Assembly: GCF_947179165.1 (NCBI RefSeq)
Contig: NC_077242.1
Location: 53,763,097-53,827,096, forward strand
Direction of reading: 5' to 3'
DNA length: 64,000 nt
Source: Solanum dulcamara
Lineage: Eukaryota > Streptophyta > Magnoliopsida > Solanales > Solanaceae
Part shown: in pieces, positions 24,718 to 34,362 of the stretch
How the letters are laid out: each line of letters opens with the position of its first letter
How positions within the stretch are numbered: the first letter of the stretch is position 1
The notes under the pieces: generated by a model
Told to the model about the DNA's origin: nothing
Seen by the model: the letters and a program-made list of their open reading frames with translations, nothing else
Database searches by the model: none
Translations under genes and position numbers: made by a program

Positions 24718-25085
24718 CATTTTGACCAAAAATGACGTACTAAGCGACTCTATCTGTCGATTTTTTTAAAAATAGTAATAAATTAAAATTAATTAAAAAC
24801 AACAAACGTCATCATTATTAAATAATTAATAAATTATTATTTTTTAATTCAAAGTGATAGATGGCGTTGCTATCCATAATAAATAATATTTAAATATTAA
24901 TTATATAAATACATATTTGGCAAAAAAATCTGCCACAAAAATGATAAAAAAGGAGTCATTGTCTATCGTATTTTCTAAAAAAAAAAAATAGAAACGACGG
25001 ACAGCAGCGTAAATTACGTTATTTTTTTGGAGAGAAGATGTTCGTCATTTTTGACTCTATAGGTTTTTAGCTCTTTTTAGTAGTG
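24718..25085 (-). mobile_element. 5' terminal part and TIR of the CACTA transposon
   Basis: Minus strand begins CACTACTAAAAAGAGCTAAA at 25085, the CACTA signature followed by the A-rich TIR usual in plant elements. A 25-30 bp subterminal stretch with 'atgacgaaca...' and 'atgacgtac' words follows. The 3-bp TSD candidate TCA is at 25086-25088; the other end is not in the window, so it cannot be confirmed. Confidence 0.8.
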
Positions 25086-26988
25086 TCATTCAGCTTGATA
25101 GTCACAATTCCGGACAAGGTTTAAATTCTTCACAAGAAAAATATATTTTATATATGTGAGCTGCAGCTTTATTTCAAGAACCAAGATTCAACCACAGATG
25201 ATTTGGATGGGGAGTCAGTCGAATATTTAGATCCAAGTCAAGTTTCTTTGGAATGTATGAATATCTCCCCATCTCCACTAAGGCGTTGCATACTTCATTG
25301 AACTCCTTAATATATGCACCTGCATGATTTAATAAAGCTGCTTGCAAGGGTTCTACCACAAGCAACTCTTCAAAGTTCCATTCCTCATCGTCATGCACAC
25401 TCTCAACTCGGGACACAAATTGCAAGTCAATAGGTTGTATCATATACTTTCTCGTATCAACATCCAACTTTTCTCCATTCACTATCAATTGAAGTTCATT
25501 TCTTTGAATATTTACGAGTGCTTGTCCCGTGGAAAGAAAGGGGTGCCCCAAAATGATGGGTACCTCTTCATCACTCTCTAACCTTACTACCACAAAATCC
25601 ACCAGAAGGGTGATAAGTCTCACAGTTACCAAGACATTTGAAGAGTTCCTGCAATATCTTTCACGGATCAATCTCCCATCACTATCTTTGTTCACGGTGG
25701 AGAGAAAGGCCCAAGGTTGCATTTCATAAATGTTGTCAATTACATGATATTCATTTTTGCTTCCACGTCGCACACAACCCTTGCATACTCTTTCTTCCCA
25801 ATGCTACACATGAATTCAAGCCTCTTACATTTATTATTCATCATAGTTCCTCCATTTGTCATAATGGCATTACAATATTGTGTTGTAACTACTACTTTGA
25901 TATCAAAAGGGCTTGTTAGTGTGGAAGGGTTTATCAAATTGAGCATTAATCGACATGGAGGCATAAACCTCTTTGGTGGGTACATGAACATTAATAGACT
26001 CCAACATCAACATGAAACTTTTTATAAGAATTCACTCATCTAAGCCACTCCAATTTATCTAATAAATAAGAACTATACCTCATGGGTGGTTTGGCTGTCC
26101 ATGTGGTTTTTTCCCTTATTGGCACCCCGCTTGAACTTTTTTTTGTGACTTATCATTGCTCAATTGAGTTGAGTGTTGCTCAATTGAGTTGAGTACTCTC
26201 ATTCTTTGTGATCTTCTCACTCATTTCAGTTTGTGATCTTAAGTGCATTTGGAATGAGATTTTATTTATTTTTTATTTTAAGTGTTCGATCGAGATAGCA
26301 TGAAACTCAACTGTTTGAGTGAGAGATAGAAGGTATGTTTCAATTCCTTCACTTCTACATCTATTGAAACCACTTTCTCCTAAACTTATTCTAACATCCT
26401 TTCAATGTTTGAGTATACAACCATTTCTTGTTTGGTTCCGGTGAAGCTCAATCTTGTTCCGACCTTGATTCTCTCTCTCTCTCCTTCAAGAGCCATGTCT
26501 TGCTCTTAGATGATAAGAGAGAGAAACCTTCTCTTGGCTCTCTCTCTCTCTCTCTCTCTTTATCACTTGATTTTGGTTCCTTAAAAAATAAATCTTAGCC
26601 CTATCCATCTTCACTTCATTCAATGAATTAATCACACTCACACTTTTCAAATTTGTTTCTATTGCTTTTGATGCAAGATTCAAAAAAATTTGGTCACTGC
26701 TATCACTTGTTTCTCTCTTTCATCATATTTTTTCTTGTGCTACTCATAAGCATTAGCAGAGGTGATACCCGTTTCCCCCTCGGCTCCTCATGTACTCCAA
26801 GCTTGATTGGTCTTAATGATCTTTTCAAGTTCTACTTTTGTAATGCTAAATAATTGATCCATAAGTGCTCCTCCTACTAAGCCATTAATGGTCTCTTTAT
26901 TTCAAGGACTCAAGAAACAGTAAAAATATTGCAACACATCTCCATCCAACAATTCATACCTCAAACACGTTGTCACTTTCTTTTTAAA
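25086..26988 (-). pseudogene. Athila/Tat-like gypsy protease region, decayed
   Basis: A 199-codon minus frame (25174-25773) reads DGRLIRERYC..., then EVPIILGHPFLSTGQALVNI and NELQLIVNGEKL, the protease C-terminal block of Athila-type plant Ty3/gypsy elements (canonical '.VPIILGRPFLATG.ALID...G.L.....'). It then reaches an acidic linker like that preceding RT. The D-S-G active-site part lies just upstream in a broken frame around 25740-26000. From 26050 to 26988 the sequence between gag and protease is too degraded to follow. RT and the rest are absent; the CACTA end at 25085 marks the break. Confidence 0.75.
26536..26562. repeat. (CT)n microsatellite
   Basis: A run of about 12 CT dinucleotides, with a smaller CT tract at 26468-26483 some 55 bp away. 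Both lie in degraded gypsy sequence. Confidence 0.9.
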
Positions 26989-27557
26989 TCACAACCACAC
27001 TTTATGTAGAAGTTCTTTTGGATTTTGCCAGAAGTTTGTAATCTCGTCCCTCAACTTGAGCATCTCCAAGGTGGAAAAGAATCTCTCAAAGAATACAGTT
27101 TGTAGTTCGGTCCAAGAAGTAATTGAACCTTGAGGCAACTCATCAAGCCATGAAGTGGCTTCTCTAGTCAATGAGAAAAGGAACAACCTTTGTGTAATAG
27201 ATTTTTGGCTAATGTTCCTCATTTTGAAAGGAAGACACACATTCATAAAATTGCAAGGGCTTAAGTTCGTATCTTCCACTACTTACCCTCCGAATAGTTC
27301 TTTCATTTATAGAAGGTGCAGCATGGGAATTGTGACTTACAAAACTGGAATCCCTATCATAGTTGGTAGACAAATAAATCCCGTAACACCTAGATCAATG
27401 GGATCAGCATCCTTCTCATTGGTAAAATTGGTCACACTTTATTATGTATGTGGCTCATCTTTGCCCTTTTTCTCGAAAAACAACACAAAATAAAAAGTAA
27501 CAAGAACACAAAATGCACAAAAGTTTAAATTCAAAAAACAATTAGAGGCAATTGTTA
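26989..27557 (-). pseudogene. Athila/Tat-like gypsy gag fragment
   Basis: The 96-codon minus frame at 26989-27279 reads QRLFLFSLTREATSWLDELP, then SWTELQTVFFERFF and KLRDEITNF, the classic gag capsid segment of Athila-like elements ('LRLFPFSL.G.A..WL..LP..SI.TW..L...FL..FFP'). It lies between the tRNA-Asp-type PBS at 27558 and the protease relic, in the correct order. The frame is open only for this segment. Upstream and downstream parts are interrupted. Confidence 0.85.
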
Positions 27558-27581
27558 GCCAATTCCCGGGCAATAGCGTCA
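27558..27581 (-). other. Primer-binding-site-like motif (tRNA-Asp type)
   Basis: Minus strand reads TGACGCTATTGCCCGGGAAT followed by TGGC. The canonical Athila-type site is TGGCGCCGTTGCCGGGGAAT, a match of 16 of 20. It lies directly upstream of the gag fragment. Confidence 0.65.
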
Positions 27582-28560
27582 TTTTTTATAATTCACAATT
27601 ATGTTCTATTTTTAAGACATAGCCGATCATATGTAAAATAAAACCCAACTTATGAGGTTAGGGTCGAATTCCCAAGGATTGGCGGATGAAATCACTCTCA
27701 AATTGATTTCTCAACCTAAAAAATATTAGTACTTTGTACTCCCAACAAGTGTATATATAAAATGGGGAGGAGGGGGAGGGATTTAGGGAACAACGAGAAA
27801 CAATCAATATTAATTATCAATAGCAAGGAGACAACACAAATAAATTCTACCAAGGTTGGAAACGACTAGGGGTGTGTGCATTTTAATGAAGTTTCAATAA
27901 AATAGATAAAACTTAATCAAGGAACAAATTGGTTAATACATGGATAACATTTGATCTAGGCTACATTTGATATTCTCTAGAACTATCCAACGTCTATATG
28001 TTAGATTCTCTCAAACTATCAAATGTATATCCATTGGATTCTCTCGAACTACTAGATCATTATCAATAAAACACCAAACATTGCTTTAGTGGATAGACTA
28101 TTCCTAGCTCATATCCTTAAATGGGAAATTAGTTGGATTATTTTATCTCTAGCTCTAATCCAATGACTAATTTCATCAAGTCCTCACTAATGAAGTCTTA
28201 CCCAACTCTATTTTGCTTTCTCAAGTCAAAATAGTGTAAGAGAGCTCAGCCAATGTTTGCAACCATTGATTTTTAAATTAAAACTTCAAGATAATAATAG
28301 ATTCATACATAATTAATCCCCAATCAAAAAAGTGTGCAGCGTCAATGAATCATCAATGCTTAGACAACTTTCTTCCAGTCCAACTAGCATTTAACCGGTG
28401 AGACGCCAACTAGCTCCTGTGGGAAGCCGGTTCCTTCGTTGGTTTGCTTCAGTGATTTCAAGCTTCAAATCCTTCAAACTTGACTTTTTCAAAGAATATC
28501 TACACATAAGAGAACTAGTACCTAAAATCCCCTCAATTAGAATTAAAACATGGCAATAAT
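27582..28560 (-). other. Probable LTR or leader of the Athila-like element
   Basis: No coding sequence. Position upstream of the PBS-like motif makes it the place for the 5' LTR, but I cannot mark a TG start, and the end next to the PBS lacks CA. A G-rich run is at 27763-27780. Confidence 0.4.
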
Positions 28561-29218
28561 TCATGAATTTGAGTCTAAGGAGTTGATAAAATACCAACTC
28601 ATCAATAACATACCCTCTCCTTTGTCCTCTCTTGAAATTTCAGAGTGCACTCTCTTACTCTTCTCATTCTTTTCTCTTTCAACATTTTTCATTGCTTCTT
28701 TCACACGTTTCTGGTCTTCATAAAGTTGGGATGAAGTTGTAGGTGTAAGAATATATTTTATTTTATTTAGCTCAAGATAAACTCTATTATTTCTCCTATC
28801 ATGAACCACATTCCTATTAAAATTGAACTCCCAAACATAAAATGACAACCTTGCATTGAAAAAATATCATAAAGAACAATATTAGAGTACCTCCCAATGG
28901 CGAAAAATCCATGCATTGGTTAGTTATCTTAACCTCTCCAAAACCATTCAATCATGTCACTTATAAGGAGCAGTATATTTGATGCATGTAAATTTCAACT
29001 TCTCCACAACATACGAACTTACCACATTAGCACCATTTTTACTATCAATAATCATAAGAGTAAATATCACCCTTTATCCCACAATCCGTGTGAAAAATAT
29101 TTTCCCTCCTTAAACTAGCTAAGGTGACATTCATATTCTCCAATAATGTGATCAACACTTTAACTAAGCTGATGTCGTTTTGATTTATAGCTTCAGTTTT
29201 CTTACTTGTTTCAGACAT
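28561..29218 (-). pseudogene. Gypsy protease fragment from a second element
   Basis: On the minus strand the blocks RRENIFHT, IDSKNGANVVSS.VVEKL, then RNVVHDRRNNRVYLELN and SSQLYEDQKRVKE can be followed with stops. These parallel the plant chromovirus protease segment 'RENLFH..C.V....C..IIDGGSCTNVAS..MVEKL ... LLGRPW..DR...HDG..N.Y........L.PL.P.....DQ..'. The active-site D-G-G is here D-S-K, so the copy is dead. It differs from the Athila-like protease at 25174, so it comes from another element. Confidence 0.65.
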
Positions 29219-29240
29219 CTCAAGAAAACATCAAAAATAA

Positions 29241-30742
29241 GGGAAAGGGGTCAAAAATACCCCTCAACTTTTATTTATTAGTTGACTTTATCCTTATCGT
29301 TAAAGTAAAGTTGTTCTTACCATCGCCGCTGCAAACTTGTGACACGTACTCCTCTTTTAATGGAAAGTCTTAAATCAATAAAAAAAAATAACCCGATTCT
29401 ATTTAAATTTCCCAATTTTAACTCAACCTGACCCAACTAAATAAACCTAACCCAAAATAAATATTCTCCTCCAAACCCATTCATCGTTTTCTCTCATATT
29501 ATCTTCCCCAACAGCAACTTGGCTCTCCAACCCGCTGCTCCTACAAACTCCATTTCTGACCAACTAGTGCTCTCATTCCGACTAATCAACTATCTCCGGC
29601 AAACACAAACACCTCCATGCCACCACCAATATTCAAAATTTTCTAGACTCAATTTTCATCTACAATAATTTTAGTTTCACAAAAAATAATTAAATTAAAC
29701 AAAACAAGGAAAGCACAAAAGGGGATTGATATTATGTTTTGGTGTGGTTTTACCATTTTGGTTGATTGATCTGCTTTTTATATTGTTTGATTTCTTTTGA
29801 GTATTTTTCGGTGAACTCCATTATTATAGCTTCTGAGTACTTTTCAGTAGACATTTTTGTTTTTCAGCAAATTTCATAATTATTGTTCTATTTATGACCG
29901 ACTTTAATTGCTTTGTATTTTTTTTCTTTCATTCTCACTGATTCATAATCGATCTTGCTATCATTTTTATGAAAATTTATAGCCAAAATAGAGATGAAAT
30001 ATTAATTATCATCTTTATTATCATTAGCTTGAAGATGATAGTGTATAAGATGTTCAACTTAGAGGAATATTTCAGAAATTCTAACAAAGAATGGATGGAG
30101 AAGATGTTGGAAAGGAAATACCCAAATGAATTTGTAAGAAACTATCCTCGACAATGCTCTTATCTTCAAAATATGTTCGTCTTCACCGGAATTTTTTAAA
30201 ATACATTAGAGATGATATAATATTTCTGATTCACTAGTGGTGTTGGTTAGACAGTGAAGGTGGCAAGGGAAAGACCAGAGGAGAAGGGGAAAGGGGAGAG
30301 AGGAGGGAGCGGTTCGCCGGTGGAGCAGCAACTAGGCTAAGTTGTTCGACGATGTTTTTTGGTGGAGGGGCGAGTGGAAAAGCGATGTTGGAGCAATGAC
30401 GGCGGGGAAGTGTGGACGGTGAGAGACTGAGGTGCGGTGGTTTTGTGAGAAATTGGAATTGATTTAGGGATTTGGGGTTTTGGACATAATTATTAGAAAA
30501 GATAATTGAAAAAGTGATGTTAATCAAGATAAATTAAATGGGTTATATGGTTAGGTGGATCAGGTTAAAATTGGGTAATTTAAGCAAAATCAGGCTACTT
30601 TTGTTGATTTGGGGCTTTCCGTTAAAAGAGGAGTACGGGTGACAAGTTTGTAGACGGCGATGGTAAGAACAATTTTACTTTAATGGTAAGGATAAAGTCA
30701 ACTAATAAATAAAAGTTGAGGAGTATTTTTTACCCTTTTCTC
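29241..30742. mobile_element. Mutator-like element (MULE), non-autonomous, long TIRs
   Basis: Inverted repeats of about 205 bp lie at 29241-29450 and 30535-30742 and pair at roughly 85-88% by eye. Outer ends are GGGAAAGGGGTCAAAAATAC and, on the other strand, GAGAAAAGGGTAAAAAATAC. Nine-base flanks CAAAAATAA (29232-29240) and AAAAAATAA (30743-30751) agree at 8 of 9 positions, the TSD length of Mutator-like elements. The ~1.1-kb interior encodes no transposase; a 76-codon plus frame at 29969-30199 and a GC-richer proline-coding stretch at 30240-30440 are unrecognised. Captured host sequence is possible but not shown. Confidence 0.85.
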
Positions 30743-30751
30743 AAAAAATAA

Positions 30752-32223
30752 ATATCTTTTAATTTAGTTTTTTTTCCTTCTCTATAGATCTCACTCTCTG
30801 TTGTCTTTTTCACTCAAATTACTGCCTTGGGATTAATCTTTCGAGATTTATATATAAATGCTATTAGTAACAAGATTTTATTAGGTAAGATGCAAAAAGA
30901 AAAAAGAATTTACCAATACCCTGATGAATTGGGTTTGATGAGACAAGAAAAATATCAATTTGCATACCAAGAAAAATGTCAAATATTTCCCTCTTCTTAA
31001 TTTTTCTTCTTGTGGTAGGTAATCAAGAAACATAATAAACCTGAAGATCCTAAAAATAACTTTAATTTGCAAGAACTTGAATTTTTTCCTTCCTCTTTTT
31101 TGCTCTTTTTTTCTATATCCCTTAACTTTTACTGCAATCAAGACTTTTTTTAAAGCTTTCAAGATTATCAAGAGTGGAACCTTGATCGTACTGCTCTGAT
31201 ACTACTAATACGAATCGGGTTACATGAATAAAAAAAAATCTGAAAACAAAAATATAAAAATTTAAGACATGAAATAAAGATATGTGAAGTTCGAAAATAA
31301 AGTCCCTAAATTTCAAGATAATATGTTAAGAACCCTAATTGATCTTAGTATTCAAAATAAAGAATTAAAAATATTTATGATACTAATATAATCAATTCAA
31401 AACTTAGATCAAAAGTGATCTAAAATCTTATTTCAGAGAATTAGAGACAATAATTATTATAAGACTAATTACTTTTTTTAATGTACGTTAATAGAAATCA
31501 AAGATATCAAGTTAAAAATTGATCTTACCTCTTAAGAAGAATTCTTATAAGATTGTAAGATAAATCCATAGTAATCATACATAAATGTATAAAATAAAGA
31601 AATCTCTCAAATACTATTTAATCATGTCTTGAAAATAACAAAATTCACTCTTATATATAAGAAAAACATACCCCAAATAGCATGGATTTCGAATTCTACT
31701 ATTATGGAAATAATAAATACTAAAATCAAATAAAAAAACTTTTAAATTAATTACCTTTAAACTAGGAAAATAAGTAAAAATAATACATAACTTCTTTCTA
31801 AAATTTGGTAACAAAACAGATTGGAAACAAGTGACAAATTTGCACCCAAAAACTCACGACTGAAATAGACCTTTTGGGCCTTGAATTGCAGCCCTCAAAA
31901 TAAGGGAAACCTACCTAAATATACTATAATAAGAAAATATTTATCATTTATAACAATAATATTTTTTACTGGACACTTATAATATATTTATAATACAGTT
32001 TTAATACAAGTTTAATATATATTAGCGAGAATAATTTATAAAACTCATATAATACAAATTTTATTCATGGATAATATATTTATCACACTTTAATACACTT
32101 ATAATACATTATGTCAATTTTTTACCAAACAAGTATAATATATTTTAAAACACTTATAACACATTTATATTGCATGCATAATTCACTTTTAATACATAGT
32201 AGATATATCATAATATTGCTATG
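30752..32223. other. AT-rich noncoding stretch with degenerate repeats
   Basis: No gene recognised. At 31189-31205 the minus strand reads TAGTATCAGAGCAGTACG, resembling a tRNA-iMet PBS (TGGTATCAGAGC), so a worn LTR element may border here, but no LTR pair is visible. From 31920 to 32220 short words like 'ttataatacactt' recur, as in AT-rich MITEs. Poly-T and poly-A runs are frequent. Confidence 0.4.
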
Positions 32224-32241
32224 TATTGTTGTAGATGGTAA

Positions 32242-32460
32242 CTTTCTGTACTTTGATTGCTCTATTTTATCTGTGTTGCTTTTGTTATTTGCTTTGTCAT
32301 ATCGCTTTGAATTCTTATCCTTATCTGACTTCTTTTTATGATTTTACTGAGGCGAGGGTCTTTCGGAAATAGTCGTCCTACCTTGATAGGAGTCAGGTCT
32401 ATGTACATTTTACCCTCTCCAGACCCCACGTTGTGGGATTTCACTGGGTTGTTGTTGTTG
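32242..32460 (+). mobile_element. Retroposed RTE LINE tail / TS-type SINE with 18-bp TSD
   Basis: The 3' half reads 'gaggcgagggtctttcggaa', 'ctctccagaccccacgttgt' and ends in (GTT)n, the conserved 3' end shared by Solanaceae TS SINEs and RTE-type LINEs. It is flanked by TATTGTTGTAGATGGTAA (32224-32241) and TATTGTTATAGATGGTAA (32461-32478), 17 of 18 identical, showing target-primed insertion. No A/B box is seen at the 5' end, so a 5'-truncated LINE copy is as likely as a SINE. Confidence 0.85.
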
Positions 32461-32478
32461 TATTGTTATAGATGGTAA

Positions 32479-33178
32479 TAAATAAAAAGTATTACTAAAA
32501 TCAATAATTATTTATTAAAAAGTGTTTTTCCTGGTAATTTTTTCTCAAAATAGCCCCTTTTGGGCTTATATTCACGTGAATCAGGCCTTTAGGCATGCAA
32601 AAGAGCAGCTTTTTGAACTCCTGTTAGCCTCGATGTGGTAATTCCTTTGGGCCTTAATATGACATATAAAATCAACTCTTTTGGATTCTCTTTTGAGACT
32701 TCATGTGGCCCAAAACCTCTTCCACTTGGACTTGAATATGAACATTTATTTCGTGATAAACAACTTCCTAATTTGCCATTGAAACACATCAACTTTAATG
32801 GAGATATGCTCCAAATATTCTAGTAGTTCTTGACGTCCAAACTAAAAGGCACAATTTAGGATGAATATCAAAGAGTTCATGGTTAAAAAATCATGTAAGA
32901 ATTCTACTACTAATATCCAATCAGATTTTATATTTCAAATTATCTTACAGCAAAATCCCTTACATTCCAACTCCAAGGTCATAGCATCAGAGAAATGTGG
33001 ATGAATTAGGTAGAACCAACCTATGAGGAAAAAATAAAAGATGGTTTAATTGTTTACATCATAAATATGAATCGACTAACAATCACATCGGCCAATTGGG
33101 GAATCAAAGAATTATGTTCAGCTAAGCAGCAACTATAAATCATGAAGCAGAGGATAGAGGATCCACATTCTGAATCCT
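32479..33178 (-). other. 3' flank of the VIL gene
   Basis: No gene of its own. The segment next to the stop codon should contain the 3' UTR of the minus-strand VIL gene, but no polyadenylation site can be assigned. A plus-strand 62-codon frame at 32635-32823 is unrecognised and probably chance. Confidence 0.4.
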
Positions 33179-34362
33179 TTAATGCCAAAGCTTTAGGCAA
33201 AAGCCTGCCGGAACTACAGAAGATCTCTTGCTTGAAATAACATCAGAAAAAGTATCAACCAGCTGCCCGGCAAGTGATGCTGGATCTTCGATTAGGGTAT
33301 CAACAAATGCCTTGACAATCCTAACATCTTGTGGTGTAGCTCTTAAGCTATACCACGTTAAGAACTTCTGCCTGAATGTCTTGTCAATATGCCCACCACA
33401 CTCTAACCATCTTACTACTTTGACATAATACTCGAAATCCTTATCTCCAGTTCCAGCACATTCTTCTTGCCAGTCTCCAACTCTCTTCTTCGAAGAGCAG
33501 CCAACTTGTGGTCCATCCTCCTTCCCTGATCCATTATCAAGATCCTTGCTGCAATTTGGCAATTTTCCTTTCCGGCCAAGGCTGCCCTTCACATTCTCCA
33601 ACTTGCAGGGTGTAATGGGTAAGCCAGCTTCCGCACTACCTACAAATGGTGTAAATTCCAAGGCAGTCTGAAGAGGTGCATTTGACCCATTACCAGTGCT
33701 TGTTTCTTCTGTTGTTTGAACATCTGAACACTGCTTGTTCTCAAGATTTACAGCATCAGTATTTGGCAAGGAGTTTACTTTCGCCATGCTATCTTCCTCT
33801 TCACCTAAAGATACCATTACTCCTGCATTTCCTATATGACTTTTACTAGTGAAGGCGATCGTAGTGCAACACAAGTCTGTAGAAATTGCTTTATCAGTGT
33901 TATCACAACAAGAAAGACAATTATCCCCTCTGTTCTCATCCTCATTTCTGCATAGCACAATGTTATTAGTTTCATCCTCCACTGAAGAAGGATTAGAAAG
34001 GTTGCTGCAATTTGTTGGTGGACTTTGACTTCTTTCAACTTCTAAGTTTGTCAAGTTCAGATTAGACAATTCATTTCCAGCTTTACTGGTGCAGAATTGA
34101 ACTTCAAACATTCCCAGTTCTCTCTTGCTATCAAGGGAAACAATCTTAAGAACATAATCTGTAGCTGGCGTCAGATCTGAGAGCACAAACCTAGTGCTAG
34201 GGGAAAACAATGTCCGAGTTGGTTCTACTGGATATTCCGTTTCAACAGCTTTCCGATGCCACAAAGTGTAACCTACAACATTCTCCATAGATGACCCTTC
34301 AGAACTCAAAACAACAGTCACAGATAAGGGAAAGACATCCTCAAATCTGACAAGCTTTGATT
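33179..34362 (-). CDS. VIL coding exon 4 (FNIII and VEL domains)
   Basis: Acceptor GGTGACAG is the choice that keeps frame, giving [15 protein letters not shown] strands follow to about 34090, then a polar linker with CSNLSNPSS, then [20 protein letters not shown] of the VEL domain near the C-terminus. Stop TAA is at 33179-33181. Confidence 0.93.

Larger units (their letters stand above)
8247..25085 (-). mobile_element. CACTA (En/Spm) transposon, TNP2 type, split by two nested retrotransposons
   Basis: The right terminus at 25081-25085 reads CACTA on the minus strand and continues CACTACTAAAAAGAGC. Going down, the element occupies 24718-25085, then 14844-17494, then 8247-8764, with LTR retrotransposons inserted at 17495-24717 and 8765-14838. 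The TNP2 transposase frame is continuous in sense across the lower insertion, and the leader is continuous across the upper one. At 8246 the transposase stops against an LTR, so the C-terminal end and the other TIR are absent. The element is therefore a dead, truncated copy of about 3.5 kb once the insertions are removed. Confidence 0.85.

Noticed and set aside
30234..30527. 97-codon minus ORF rich in Pro/Leu/Ser within the MULE
   Set aside because: Composition simply reflects a purine-rich stretch; no homology recognised and it runs into the TIR.
31189..31205. Copia-type element starting at a PBS-like TAGTATCAGAGC
   Set aside because: No LTR pair, gag or pol nearby; the motif is short enough to occur by chance in AT-rich DNA.
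33228..33428. Plus-strand ORF inside VIL exon 4 (also 33832-34038 and 42390-42722)
   Set aside because: These are shadows of the VIL exons in other frames; the minus frame carries conserved domains and consistent splice phases.
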